This document shows, in pieces, positions 1-9,140 of a stretch of DNA of 64,000 nt. This stretch comes from Holophaga sp. (lineage in GTDB: Bacteria; Acidobacteriota; Holophagae; Holophagales; Holophagaceae): positions 62,001 through 126,000 of the forward strand of contig JADKBC010000008.1 in the NCBI GenBank assembly GCA_016715205.1, read 5' to 3'. Positions within the stretch are counted from its first letter, which is position 1. Every line of letters begins with the position of its first letter. Below the pieces are notes generated by a model, which was not told the origin of the DNA, searched no databases, and saw only the letters and a list, made by a program, of their open reading frames with translations. The translations under genes and the position numbers were made by a program.

Positions 1-471
1 GCTGGTGCCTTGACTGCCAAAATCGCCGGGGATTACCGCCCGCAAGGCATCCCGCAGGAGAGGTCGATCCTCGCCCGGTGGCATCAGTGGTACGGTGTCG
101 CCCGTCAGCAGATCCAAGCTGTATCGAATGCCGTGATTGGGCTGGTCCCACAGCCGATCCAGGGTGCGCAGGGCGCCTTCCCAGCGGGATTTGCCCCGCA
201 CATCGGGCACCAGCATCGAGCGGCTGGCATCCACAACCACATGCACCGTGAGGCGCGGTACTTCCGGCAATCCGTAGCGAGGTTCGGCCAGCCCCAGCCC
301 GGCTCCCACAAGCACCAGCGCCATGCCGAGCCCTTGCAGCAATGGTTTCTGCCCCACCACCCGCACTCCAATGCCCGGCCGCAGTTGGGCCCAGACCCCC
401 AGCAATAGCACCAGGGCCGCCAGGGTCGCCGCAGGCGCAAGAAAGATGGGATGAGAGAAGGGGAAGGTCAT
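1..471 (-). CDS. von Willebrand factor A domain protein, BatB-like (partial, runs off left edge)
   Basis: Only the first 157 residues are visible; the rest lies beyond base 1. The protein opens with a hydrophobic helix (about residues 8-27) and a second one near 45-60. A VWA beta strand follows with the metal-ion-dependent adhesion motif DASRS (about residues 81-85), as in BatA/BatB membrane proteins whose VWA domain faces the periplasm. ATG at 471 is preceded by a hydrophobic-membrane context like that of batA just upstream in the same operon. Bat proteins are linked to stress or oxygen tolerance and envelope function in several phyla, but their biochemical role is not settled. Identification as a VWA protein is firm; BatB rather than a second BatA is inferred from gene order. 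Confidence 0.8.
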   Translation of the reverse strand, partial: MTFPFSHPIFLAPAATLAALVLLLGVWAQLRPGIGVRVVGQKPLLQGLGMALVLVGAGLGLAEPRYGLPEVPRLTVHVVVDASRSMLVPDVRGKSRWEGALRTLDRLWDQPNHGIRYSLDLLTGDTVPLMPPGEDRPLLRDALRAVIPGDFGSQGTS

Positions 472-716
472 GGCATCAGGCCACCCAGTTGGGTGCCTTT
501 CTGATTATGGAATGGCTCAAAAAGCTTTTGCACACCACCCGAATGAACCGCGCGGTGTGCTTTTCCTTTATTCGGTGGCCATCGGTATTCATCGGCGGCA
601 AAAGATTTTTTCAGTCCCCGATGCACAGCAATAGAGGCGGGGCTCATGCTTCACCCCAGGCATTGCCATCGGATGGTTCGTTGCGTGAGCAGGAAAGCAG
701 AAGCGTCATCATGGCT
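472..716 (-). other. Gap between the two VWA genes: hairpin and two tiny overlapping ORFs
   Basis: The 245 bases between batA and batB are less GC-rich than the flanking genes. On the minus strand an ATG at 712 opens a 22-codon frame with a lipobox-like start (MMTLLLSC). Its stop overlaps an ATG at 647 opening a 59-codon frame whose stop in turn overlaps the batB ATG (ATGA). Neither peptide resembles a family I know; they could be a coupled leader, a decayed small gene, or chance. An inverted repeat GCACACC...GGTGTGC (about 530-560) is flanked by T runs on one strand and A runs on the other, so it could act as a weak terminator or processing site. Confidence 0.3.
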
Positions 717-1673
717 CTAGTTCCGGACCCATTCAGGCCGTTTGCGACCGCGCTTGCGGGCGAGGTCAGTGGCAAGGGGCAGGGCGAGCAGGGCTGCGGC
801 GACCAGGAGCCACTTGGCCAGCGGTTTGCCTTCCGAAGGTGCATCCACGGGCAGGGCGGTTTTTTCGAGTTTGTCCACCGCAGCCAGGGAACGCTCCAGC
901 CCCTGGGGATCATCGGCCGCGAGGTATTCACCACCCGTCAGCAGCGCGATCTGGCGGAGACCTTCGGGATCCGTATCCACTTTCAGTTTGGCGAAATTGC
1001 CACCATCGATGGGGTACAGGCTTTCGCCACCAGGCCTGCCGATGAGCATCGTGTGAATGCGGATGCCCTGGTTTTTGGCTTCGATGGCGGCTTCCGGGCC
1101 CGACACGCGCCCGCGATTTTGGGCCCCATCCGTGAGCAGCAGGATCACGCGGCTGCGGGCGGGACTATCCGAAAGGCGACGCACGGCGGTCATCAGCGCG
1201 CTGCCAATGGCGGTGCCATCATCCCGCGTATCCAGATCCAGGCTTTCGAGCTTGGCCCAAAGGCGAATGTGATCCGCCGTGAGGGGGCTCAGGGTCACGG
1301 GATGGGCGCTGAACAGGATCAGGGCAAAACGATCATCGGGCCGCCCCGCGATGAAGCTCTTCAGCAGGCGCCGGGCCGCATTCCAGCGGCTTTCTTTCTC
1401 ATCATCCAAGGCTTTCATGGAGCTGGAACCATCCAGCACCACGGCGAAATCCACCACGGGAACCTGCCCGCGCACATGGATGCGCCATTCGGGCCCGGTA
1501 GCCGCCAGCACCAGCAGGATTGCTACCAACATGGGAATCACCCGCGCGGTGTAACGTTCCAGCATGGAAGTGGGCCGTTCATGGGGAATGCCCCAGCGGT
1601 AGGAGGCGCGCAGGGCGCCCCAGATGGCGGGGATCAGCAGGATCAGAAGATAGGGATAGCGGAGCTCAAACAT
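717..1673 (-). CDS. batA: von Willebrand factor A domain membrane protein, BatA-like
   Basis: A 318-residue protein with an N-terminal membrane segment (about 6-20), a second one (about 45-60), a VWA domain (about 75-260) and a C-terminal membrane helix (about 285-302). The MIDAS motif DGSSS follows the first strand, with a Thr in the ...DDGTAIGSAL segment and Asp in LLLTDG, the usual metal ligands. ATG at 1673 follows GGAGGGGC, and its A is shared with the upstream stop codon (TGATG), giving translational coupling; a longer in-frame start at 1775 lies inside the upstream gene. Gene order DUF58, DUF4381-like, VWA, VWA matches aerotolerance (bat) operons. Role in the family: envelope-associated protein assembly or stress tolerance, mechanism unclear. 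Confidence 0.88.
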   Translation of the reverse strand: MFELRYPYLLILLIPAIWGALRASYRWGIPHERPTSMLERYTARVIPMLVAILLVLAATGPEWRIHVRGQVPVVDFAVVLDGSSSMKALDDEKESRWNAARRLLKSFIAGRPDDRFALILFSAHPVTLSPLTADHIRLWAKLESLDLDTRDDGTAIGSALMTAVRRLSDSPARSRVILLLTDGAQNRGRVSGPEAAIEAKNQGIRIHTMLIGRPGGESLYPIDGGNFAKLKVDTDPEGLRQIALLTGGEYLAADDPQGLERSLAAVDKLEKTALPVDAPSEGKPLAKWLLVAAALLALPLATDLARKRGRKRPEWVRN

Positions 1674-2401
1674 CAGGGCCCCTCCAGGGTTTTCAGGAGG
1701 TCCTTGAGGGGTGGAAAGGGCGGCTCCTTGCGGGCGAAGCGGGCGGCATCCAAGCTCTGAGCCCAGGTGGCCCACACCTCAAGTTGGCGGAGGCGGAATT
1801 CTGCCACGCCCCAACTGCGGGCTTCTTCTCCGAAGCGCGCGGCCAGAAGATCACGTCCCTGTTCGTGGGCATGATCCAAAGTTGCGCGTTCGGAATCCTT
1901 GGGCGGCCAATGGTGGGCGAACACGCGGCGGACATGGTGGAGTGTGCGGGCGTGACTGTTCCTGCGCCAACGCCTCACCAGCCAAAGGGCCAACGCCAGG
2001 GGTGGCACGCCGAGCAGGCTGGCCCAGGCCCATGGGAAGGGCACGTAGGGCAAAATATCGCCCTGACCGCCGCCCACACCCATCCAGGGGGCGCCAAAGG
2101 GCACCGTGCGCGGGACATTGATCTTGAGCACGGGCGAGCGCCGCGTATCGCCCAGATCCATGGCAGGAATGATCGCCATGCCCGGCCGCAGCGCCTGCAC
2201 CGTGAGGCGCCAACCGCGTCCATCGGACAATGGCTCCACGCTCCGCAACGCAAAGGGACCCAGCTTCTCTTCCGCAGGCCGGGGCAGCGCCGGCAGCGCC
2301 GGATCATCCTCCCGCAGTTCCAGTACCGCCAATTGCCCAAAGGGTATTTCCGCAGGTGCCTTCCACACCGGCGCCGCGGAAAGACACCAACCAAATGTCA
2401 T
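1673..2401 (-). CDS. DUF4381/BatD-like membrane protein of the Bat operon
   Basis: A 242-residue protein. It opens with a secretion-like hydrophobic segment (MTFGWCLSAAP), then a beta-rich extracytoplasmic part (about 15-115), a proline-framed hydrophobic helix (about 135-155) followed by an arginine-rich stop-transfer (RRWRR), and a helical cytoplasmic tail ending just before batA. This topology and the place between DUF58 and BatA genes are typical of DUF4381 or short BatD-like proteins. The ATG at 2401 is chosen because upstream codons run through the hairpin-rich spacer. Sequence identity to a family is judged by architecture and context, not by a diagnostic motif. Confidence 0.6.
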   Translation of the reverse strand: MTFGWCLSAAPVWKAPAEIPFGQLAVLELREDDPALPALPRPAEEKLGPFALRSVEPLSDGRGWRLTVQALRPGMAIIPAMDLGDTRRSPVLKINVPRTVPFGAPWMGVGGGQGDILPYVPFPWAWASLLGVPPLALALWLVRRWRRNSHARTLHHVRRVFAHHWPPKDSERATLDHAHEQGRDLLAARFGEEARSWGVAEFRLRQLEVWATWAQSLDAARFARKEPPFPPLKDLLKTLEGP

Positions 2402-2574
2402 GATTCCAAAGCGCAAAAGACCGAAGCGAAGCGAAGGGAGGATAGGACGGAATGGCCGCAGGCCATTGCCGCCCGAGCCCGGAGCAGGAGCGGAGGGCCA
2501 CGTTGCCGGAGGCAACGCTCGAAGAGCGTAGCCCATGGATGGGCTACGTGAGGGGCGAGGGCCAGCGGTCCAAG
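2402..2574. repeat. Intergenic array of four short perfect hairpins with GNA-type triloops
   Basis: Within this 173-base spacer of the bat operon four palindromes lie nearly end to end: AATGGCC-GCA-GGCCATT (2451-2467), GTTGCC-GGA-GGCAAC (2502-2516), CGCTC-GAA-GAGCG (2516-2528) and GTAGCCCAT-GG-ATGGGCTAC (2528-2547). All triloops read G-N-A on the plus strand. A similar array sits at 40574-40652. No gene is apparent here. A role in mRNA processing or differential expression within the operon is possible but not shown. Confidence 0.7.
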
Positions 2575-3339
2575 TCACGCCCCACCACCCTTGAGCCACG
2601 CGCCGAGCTTCAACACGGGGTCATCGTAGAGATCCCAGACTTGGCGCTCCACGGCGCCCGAAAATCCAGGGTCGGGCCAGTTGGGAGCGTGGCGTTGATG
2701 GGGATTTTCGGGATGGAACCACACCACGCGATGCCGCGCGGCAATGGGTTTCAGCAGGGGCGCCAGGCCTTGGAGGCCCGCGCCATTGCTGAGGATCCAC
2801 AGCCGATGACCCTTGCCGTGCTCGCCCCAATGGCCTAGTGCTTCCCGCCAACCTTCTGGCGTGGGAATCGATGGACCCCGCTCGCCAAGGGCTTCCAGCA
2901 CCTTCAAACCCGCCACCCGTCCACGTTTGGGGGCGAGACGCAAAGCCGGGGTGCGGCCGTCACCCGGCACCAGCAGGCCCAGGCGATCATTCCCCGCGTT
3001 CAAGGTCACCATGGCCGCGCCCGCGATTTCCAGGGCCCAGCGCATGGGGGTGACGGGGTCGCCCAAAAACATCGAGGGTGAAGGGTCCACCACCAGCCAC
3101 AGGATCAATTCGCGGCTGGCCTCGAAGCGCTTCACGATGGGCTCGCCCACCCGCGCCGTCAGTGGCCAGTTGATGGTACGCGGATCATCCCCTGGCACGT
3201 ACGGGCGGTTCTCCACAAAGGTCAACCCCGTGCCCTTGATCTTGCTGGGATGCAGCCCTTCCGTGCCCCCCGTTAATACCCGCCGCAAGCGCAGCGGCAA
3301 GCGGCGCAGGCGAACGAGGAAACGGGCGGGAAGGGGCAT
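2575..3339 (-). CDS. DUF58 domain protein
   Basis: A 254-residue soluble protein. After a basic N-terminus it carries the DUF58 signature, a YVPGDDPRTINW stretch at about residues 47-58, followed by a VWA-like fold in which the MIDAS-type motif reads DPSPSM (about 84-89). DUF58 proteins are partners of MoxR ATPases and BatA/B VWA proteins. No moxR gene lies upstream here; instead a DUF4139 gene precedes it with only four bases between. The stop of that gene and the ATG at 3339 are almost contiguous, so they are very likely co-transcribed. The family assignment is firm from the motif; the molecular function is unknown. Confidence 0.88.
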   Translation of the reverse strand: MPLPARFLVRLRRLPLRLRRVLTGGTEGLHPSKIKGTGLTFVENRPYVPGDDPRTINWPLTARVGEPIVKRFEASRELILWLVVDPSPSMFLGDPVTPMRWALEIAGAAMVTLNAGNDRLGLLVPGDGRTPALRLAPKRGRVAGLKVLEALGERGPSIPTPEGWREALGHWGEHGKGHRLWILSNGAGLQGLAPLLKPIAARHRVVWFHPENPHQRHAPNWPDPGFSGAVERQVWDLYDDPVLKLGAWLKGGGA

Positions 3340-3343
3340 GGGT

Positions 3344-5037
3344 CTATTCTTCCTCGTTGTTTGCTAAATCGAGCCCGGAAAGAACCCCATCCTTGGGCGC
3401 CCGCAGGGTGAACGGCAATTCCAGCTGTTTGCGCTCCTTGGCTGCCAGCTTGAGCTTCCAACTGCGAACCCCGGGCAGAGGTTCCGTCCAGCCCGATGTG
3501 AAATCGGCGAGGAGGTTGATTTTCACTTGGTCGCCACCCGATTTCAGGATTCGATCCTGCACTTCGATATCGACCGGTTCTGTCCCGTCGTTGGCCAGTT
3601 CGATGCGCTCCCGCACGGTCCATTGCCGTTCCTTGGTGAAGGTGCCCACTTCCTCCTGTTTCCGATCGATTTTCTGGAATGCCACCCGCAAGGATTTGTA
3701 GGGGCCAAAGCCCAGAGCGAAGGGTTGGCCTGCGGCGGGCACCACCAGGGGAGCTTCGCCCAGCCGTTGATTGCCCGCAAAACGCAGCACCGGCGACCCG
3801 GGAAAAGCGGTAGGCCGCTGGGCGCCGCAAATCGCGCCATCAGGTAGGCCGTGGGGTCCAGGCGAGGAGAGGCGAAGAGAGTCAACTGGGGTGCCAGTTC
3901 TCGGGCCTGGACCTTGAAACGATGAGGCTCGCCATCCGAAGGCACATCCTTGCGGCCATCCACCAGGAAGGTGGCCGCGAGGCCAGAGGCCTCCTCGATG
4001 ACGGAGGCGGCGGACTCTTCGGCTTGCGATGGAGCGGGGGGCGGGGGCGGTGGGGGTGCCAGATTCTCGCTCATATAATTTTGACGCATGGCCTGCTCAG
4101 GAACGACGATCATCCCTGACCCACCCACTCCGCCTCCAACCACGCCTGGTGCGAGCTTGAACCAATTTACGGTCTGCCCTTGCGTGAAACTTGGCACGGC
4201 CAAGCTCCGGCTGGGCCTGGCGTTGCTGATCTCCAAGCGCACGCCATCCCAGGACTCACCCGTGGTCTGGGTCACGGAGGCGAAGAGCACCAGGTCCAGA
4301 CGACTGCGATCATCACTTAGCCGAGCTTCGTACAGTGGCTTCCAGCGAGCGCCACGGGTGCGGTAGCTCAATTCAACTTCCGCTTCTCCTGCCTGGGCCG
4401 TGGTGAGTTCCACGGTGACGCGACTGGGGGCGCTGCGGCGTTCATTGGCCCGCTTCTTCATTTCCGCCGCGAGTTTCAAGTCTTCCTGGGCCAGTTTCTC
4501 AAGATCGCGTTTGCGCTTGCGCTCGCCCGTCAGCAGGTCGGCCATCCGGGCTTGGAGGTTTTTCCCGAGTTCAAGAATGGTTGTGGCAGTGGGCGTGGCA
4601 TAGGTCATGCGGGCGGAAAGTTCTTTGTCGTGGCTGGCCTGTAGATTCTTGAGGAAAAGGAGTTCCTGCTGGGCTGCTTCTCCCAGGGCTTCCAGCCCAT
4701 CGCGTTTTTCGCGAAGCGCCTCGCGCTCCGCCTCAAGCCTTTTCCATTCCGCCGTTTCGGTGACGAGTCGTACATCGCTCGTGATAGCCAAATCGCCCAG
4801 GCGCATCCCCGCTGGCCCCTTGGCGGCGACCTGGAGGTCCTCCAGACGCAGGCTCGGCGGCAGAGCCTCCAGGCGAATGGAGTGAGTGCCTGCCTCGGGG
4901 AGCCGCACCCGACCCACGCGGGTAACCCAGGCCTCATCCGGGTGCAAGCGTACCCGTTGAATAGAAGCGGTCATGGGCAGGGGAGCCTCGGCAAGGAGAC
5001 AAAGGGAAATCAATGGAAGGAGGCCTATGGTTCGCAT
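3344..5037 (-). CDS. DUF4139/DUF4140 (mucoidy inhibitor-like) secreted protein, frameshifted
   Basis: Signal peptide at 1-20, then a DUF4140 beta domain (about 22-95) starting SIQRVRLHPDEAWVTR, a coiled-coil stretch (about 95-200), and the DUF4139 domain (about 205-564) interrupted by a glycine run and a run of prolines near residues 300-340. The reading frame breaks near 3794-3802: up to LPLFPG the first frame is right, and after it the -1 frame continues as SPVLRFAGNQRLGEAP, matching the neighbour at 5104-6891 (LPLFPGSPVFQFFGNQRLGE). One missing G/C in the run CCCGGG restores a 564-residue protein. Either an assembly error or a recent mutation. Function of the family is poorly known; it is 66 bases downstream of its paralog and leads into the bat operon. 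Confidence 0.8.
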
Positions 5038-5103
5038 GGTTACCTCTTTTTTCGGTGACTTCTGCTTCTTGGAATTGGTTTCGTTTGAAGAGTGAATCTT
5101 TTC

Positions 5104-6891
5104 TTACTCCAAACCCAATTCCCGAAGCCCGTTCACACTGCCATCTTTCGGAGCCATTATTTCGAGAATCTGGCGAATTTCCGTGGCTTTGCGCCCCTCT
5201 AGAACAATAGTCCAGGCGCGATGCCCGAGATCGCTGAGAGCCACACTTCCAGGAGTTGAGTCAGGGCTCAGTTGAACCTTTACAGACTGATGGTTGCTAC
5301 CTACAAGGCGATCCCGAAGTTCTACGGTAAGGGGATTGCTTGTGTCATTGCTGAGAATAAATCGCTCGGTGAGAATCCAGGTCCGGCCTTCACCAATGGT
5401 TTTGACTTCCGATTTCACGGTTTCGCGAATGGCACCGTGCTGAGCTTGACGCACCTGGGTGTATTCCACTTTTTGGTATGGGTTGACCACACGCTCCTGG
5501 ACGAGGCGAGAACGCAAGCCCCTGAATGGGCCTAGGTTTACTTCAAGGGGATGGCCTGCGGGTGGCAGCACGAGGGGAACTTCCCCAAGGCGTTGATTAC
5601 CAAAAAATTGAAAAACCGGACTGCCTGGGAAAAGTGGCAAGTTGGTCGGTAATTCAAAGCGGGCAATTTGATATGCCTGATCACTGAGGCGCGGTGCCAC
5701 GACAACAGCTTGTTTAGTGACCTGTGAGGAGGTGAAGAGCTTGAATCTTCGAGGTTCACCATCCGGTGGAATATCCTTGACACCCTCGAGTGGGAAAACA
5801 CTGAACAGACCATCAGCATAGCCCGCGATGGGCGCAGCAGGTTCCAGAACAGGCCTGGGGATATCCGCGACCGTGGGAATTCCAGATCTAAGCCTTTCTG
5901 TGGAAAAAATGGTAGATGTGGAAACTGATGTCGAATCAACGGATGTTGCGTTTGCAACGACTTCAACAGTGGCTCCAGGCATGACTCCTCGGCCAACTGG
6001 AAATACGGGAGCTGGAGCTGTCCACCCCACTTTGAAAGGATTTCGGAAGGTTGGAATCTGTCGGGGCGCGCCGGTTTCAGCTGTGCTCAGTTCAAGGGCT
6101 ACGCCTTGCCAGGATTCACCGCTGGCTTGACTCACGGCGGCGTAAAGAAGCATCTCGGCTTTCCCTTCCGGGGTGATCCGAATTTCGTAGGAGGGTTTCC
6201 AGCGTGCATTCAAGGTGCGAGTGGTAATTTCAAAACGGACTTCACCAGCTTTTGGTACAAGTAACTCGACGATGGCGCGGCTGGTGGCTTGGTGACGCCC
6301 TTCCCGCACCAGCAGTGCTTTCCAATTTGATTCCTCTTCTTGGATTTTCTCCTTGAGTCGTTCCAATTCTTTGGCACGTTGGGCCGATTGGACGCCCATT
6401 TCAACCAGCCGAACCTCTAGCTGCCGACTTAGCTCAATGACAGATTGAGGAGAAACGGATCTGCCACTATCCGAGCGCTCAGGCTTCAGCGCCGACAAAA
6501 TCACTTCGGTGGTGCGTTCAGTTGCGCTTTGTTGAATATCCAGCTGCTCCCTTTGGCGGTAGAGCGATTCCAAACGCTCTTTAAGCAGCTTGGATTCCGG
6601 AGTATTAAGAGGACGTTCAGGCTCCGGTGCCACCCGCACTTCGCCTAAGGTGGTCCCTTCTGGGCCAAGGGCTTGAATACGAAGATCTTCCAGCGCGAGT
6701 TTTTCGGGAAGGCCACCGATGAGAATAAAGTGGGTTCCAGGACTGGGAATCGAGATTTTGCCAGAACGTGTGACCCATGCTTCTGCGGTATGTAAACGGA
6801 CCTTCTGAATCGTTGAGATAAGGGGAAGAGGTTCCGAAGCTGCGAGAGCAAGGCAGAGCGCAGGCAGAGCAATGGCGATATGCATGGACAC
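5104..6891 (-). CDS. DUF4139/DUF4140 (mucoidy inhibitor-like) secreted protein
   Basis: A 595-residue paralog of the gene just downstream. It has a signal peptide (1-19), a DUF4140 domain (about 24-100, opening TIQKVRLHTAEAWVTRSG), a long helical coiled coil (about 100-205) and a C-terminal DUF4139 beta domain with the shared LPLFPGSPV...GNQRLGEVPLVLP motif. Unlike the paralog it lacks the polyproline and polyglycine inserts, having instead a Ser/Thr-rich linker near residues 300-340. Base composition is visibly more AT-rich than the neighbours, so it may evolve faster or have been acquired. Start at 6891 gives an intact signal peptide; the 69-base gap to the divergent NlpC/P60 gene must hold both promoters. 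Confidence 0.82.
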   Translation of the reverse strand: MSMHIAIALPALCLALAASEPLPLISTIQKVRLHTAEAWVTRSGKISIPSPGTHFILIGGLPEKLALEDLRIQALGPEGTTLGEVRVAPEPERPLNTPESKLLKERLESLYRQREQLDIQQSATERTTEVILSALKPERSDSGRSVSPQSVIELSRQLEVRLVEMGVQSAQRAKELERLKEKIQEEESNWKALLVREGRHQATSRAIVELLVPKAGEVRFEITTRTLNARWKPSYEIRITPEGKAEMLLYAAVSQASGESWQGVALELSTAETGAPRQIPTFRNPFKVGWTAPAPVFPVGRGVMPGATVEVVANATSVDSTSVSTSTIFSTERLRSGIPTVADIPRPVLEPAAPIAGYADGLFSVFPLEGVKDIPPDGEPRRFKLFTSSQVTKQAVVVAPRLSDQAYQIARFELPTNLPLFPGSPVFQFFGNQRLGEVPLVLPPAGHPLEVNLGPFRGLRSRLVQERVVNPYQKVEYTQVRQAQHGAIRETVKSEVKTIGEGRTWILTERFILSNDTSNPLTVELRDRLVGSNHQSVKVQLSPDSTPGSVALSDLGHRAWTIVLEGRKATEIRQILEIMAPKDGSVNGLRELGLE

Positions 6892-6960
6892 CCCAGAGAG
6901 AATTCGTTCAGAATAACCTCTTCTTTAACAGAACCTCACTGAAGCTAATTTGGCCACTTA

Positions 6961-7737
6961 ATGGGGCTGATTATGAAGGGTTGCAAAGGCTGGGGTGGAA
7001 TCTTTGCCCTTTCGTGGATGCTGGTAATGGTGGGTTGTGTTCGGCCAAGGGTCTCCCCTGGAATGCCGGTTACATCGCGATCCTCAGCACCACTGCCCCG
7101 CCTTGGGTACGCCATTCAGGCCGGGGCATTTGCGAAGGTGGAGAATGCGGCTCGGCTGGCGGCGCAACTGCAGGCACAGGGGCTGGACGCCACGTACATG
7201 CCGAGTCCATCGGGGCTCTATCGCGTGCGCTTCGGGGATTTCCGCACCCGGGAACTGGCGCGGCAACGGGCCGAAGCCTTACGCGCCTCCAGTCTCATCG
7301 ATGCCTTCTGGATCGTGACACCCGAGGAACAAGGGGCCGTTCGGCTGGATCGGGGCGAGGTTTCCGGCCTGCGCCGCAGCCTGGTAGAAACGGCCAGGAG
7401 TTATACGGGTGTGCCTTATCTGTGGGGCGGTAGCACCGACCAGGGCTTTGATTGCAGCGGGTTGGCCATGGCGGTTTATCAATTGAATGGCCTGCGCCTG
7501 CCCCGTTCTTCCCAGGCCCAGGCTGATGCAGGGCATGTGGTTGCACGGGACGATCTGCAGGCTGGTGATCTCGTTTTTTTCGACATGGTGGGGAAGGGGC
7601 GTATCTCCCACGTGGGCATTTATGTGGGTGAGGGCGCCTTCATCCACGCGCCCAGCAAGGGGCGCAAGGTGTGTTCAGAAAACCTTTCAGCAACCGGTTT
7701 CCGGGATCGCTTCGTGGGTGGAAGAAGCTACCTGTGA
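6961..7737 (+). CDS. SPOR-domain NlpC/P60 family lipoprotein, cell-wall endopeptidase
   Basis: A 258-residue secreted hydrolase. The N-terminus has a lipoprotein signal ending MVMVGC (Cys at about 26). A SPOR repeat domain (about 48-120, YAIQAGAFAKVENAARLAAQL...YRVRFGDF) should bind denuded septal peptidoglycan. A C-terminal NlpC/P60 domain (about 130-258) has the catalytic Cys in FDCSG, His in ISHVGIYV and a third polar residue in FIHAP. Such enzymes cut the D-Glu to diamino-acid bond of the peptide stem. Start ATG at 6961 or an in-frame ATG four codons later; both give the same signal peptide. Divergent from the DUF4139 gene; monocistronic by spacing. Confidence 0.92.
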   Translation: MGLIMKGCKGWGGIFALSWMLVMVGCVRPRVSPGMPVTSRSSAPLPRLGYAIQAGAFAKVENAARLAAQLQAQGLDATYMPSPSGLYRVRFGDFRTRELARQRAEALRASSLIDAFWIVTPEEQGAVRLDRGEVSGLRRSLVETARSYTGVPYLWGGSTDQGFDCSGLAMAVYQLNGLRLPRSSQAQADAGHVVARDDLQAGDLVFFDMVGKGRISHVGIYVGEGAFIHAPSKGRKVCSENLSATGFRDRFVGGRSYL

Positions 7738-7955
7738 GGTTTTGAATTGGCTGTTGAAAACTGAACTCCCATCGTCGAGCTCTCGGCCAACGAGATGGTC
7801 ATTGCCGCATAGATCAACAGAATCAGCCCCAAGGAACGCGAAATGGACAAAGGAAAATCGGGCTTCCTTTTGTGTCAATTTGCGTTCTTTGTGGCTGTGA
7901 AGGTTGCTAGGTAACGATCTTCACGCGATGCATTGTTTAAACGCCGAGATTAGGA

Positions 7956-8984
7956 CTACTTCAGCTTGTCGAGCTCTCCCTGGATGCGAACGCGCTGGTC
8001 TTCCTGCTTCACTTTGTCCAGGGCCTTGCGGTAATTGGTGATGGCTTGGGCCTTATCGCCCTTGAGGGCAAAGGCCTCGGCCAGGCTGTCGTAGGCGTTC
8101 CAGGAATCGGGGAAATTCTTCACGTTCCGCTGGAAAAGAATGATGGCCTCATCCACCTTCTTTTGGCCCAGCAGGGTATAGCCCTGGAGATTGATTTCGG
8201 CCTCGGTGGCTACAGTCAGGGCCTTCGCTCGCAGCGTTTCGGCGCCTTGGGCGTCGCCCTTCTTTTCGAGCAAGGCGGCCTTGATGCGCAGGCCTGCGTA
8301 GGATTCCCGCATGGCGAGGGAACGGTTAACCCAGGTCATGGCTTCGTCCAGATTTACATCGTTGCGCACGCACCATCCCGCGGCACCACTCCAGGTTTCG
8401 GGGTAGAACTGTCCCTGGCCACGCACCTGATTCCGCAAACTAAGGACCACCACTTGCTTGGTGTCCACGTCAATGCGGATGGGCACTCGCAGCTTCTCCC
8501 AGCGCAGGGAAAGGGTGACCGCGCTATCCGTGGGATCGTCGAAGGTATAAGCCAACCGTTCCGTGGGTTCGCTGGCGGAGGGCGTTACCTTTAGACGGGC
8601 CACATCCTCTTTGGGATCGTAGCTGTAGCTGCCCCAGCCATGGGACAGGCTGTTGAAGATCACGGTCCACTCCGTGGCCGTGGGCACCATGTGGAGGCCA
8701 TAACGGCCTGCAGGAATGACGGTTCCCCCCACGCTGACGGGCGTGGAGAAGCTCACCACGGTGTTTTCATTGGCGCCCGCTCGCCATACCTGGCCGTAGG
8801 GAATCAGCCCGCCCCAGACCTTGCGGCCATTGATGGCGGGGCGATTGTAGGTGACCTCCAGGGTGGTCAGGCCCACCTTTTGGCTCACCTGAGCCCGGGG
8901 ACTGGCCTCGGGGAGCACGAGGGCGGGCGCCTGGGCAAAGAGCAAGGGCGCGGTCGTGAAAAGAGAAAGGGCAAAGCTGCGCAT
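7956..8984 (-). CDS. DUF2911 domain protein with C-terminal TPR repeats, secreted
   Basis: A 342-residue protein. Signal peptide ends after FAQA (about residue 18). DUF2911 domain covers about 25-175 with the family hallmarks RPAINGRKVWGGLIPYGQVWR and ANENT; the second part (about 215-340) consists of helical pairs resembling tetratricopeptide repeats (SWNAYDSLAEAFALKGDKAQAI). The ATG at 8984 is preceded by GGAGGTGTTTC, a strong ribosome-binding site; a longer frame to 9125 starts upstream of this and is discarded. DUF2911 proteins with TPR tails are common in Bacteroidota and Acidobacteriota; no activity is established. Confidence 0.85.
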   Translation of the reverse strand: MRSFALSLFTTAPLLFAQAPALVLPEASPRAQVSQKVGLTTLEVTYNRPAINGRKVWGGLIPYGQVWRAGANENTVVSFSTPVSVGGTVIPAGRYGLHMVPTATEWTVIFNSLSHGWGSYSYDPKEDVARLKVTPSASEPTERLAYTFDDPTDSAVTLSLRWEKLRVPIRIDVDTKQVVVLSLRNQVRGQGQFYPETWSGAAGWCVRNDVNLDEAMTWVNRSLAMRESYAGLRIKAALLEKKGDAQGAETLRAKALTVATEAEINLQGYTLLGQKKVDEAIILFQRNVKNFPDSWNAYDSLAEAFALKGDKAQAITNYRKALDKVKQEDQRVRIQGELDKLK

Positions 8985-9090
8985 GAAACACCTCCAACGG
9001 CATCCTGACTGGAAAACGAAGCCCTGGGTGCTGGGTTGGGGCGATTGGTGGTTTTTCAGGGGCAACCCGGAACGCCTCAATTCCACATAG

Positions 9091-9122
9091 AAAAACGCGC
9101 GACCCGGGGGCCGCGCGTTTTT
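9091..9122 (-). terminator. Rho-independent terminator after the hydrogenase operon
   Basis: AAAAACGCGCG and CGCGCGTTTTT form an 11-bp arm pair around a GC-rich loop, starting 19 bases past the hydC stop. Symmetric A/T runs make it potentially bidirectional. Confidence 0.8.
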
Positions 9123-9140
9123 CAAACTTGAGTGGCTGTG

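Noticed and set aside
342..1760. Long plus-strand frame (472 codons) opposite the bat genes
   Set aside because: It is the antisense shadow of the VWA genes, low in hydrophobic residues and rich in Gln/His/Gly, with no family motif.
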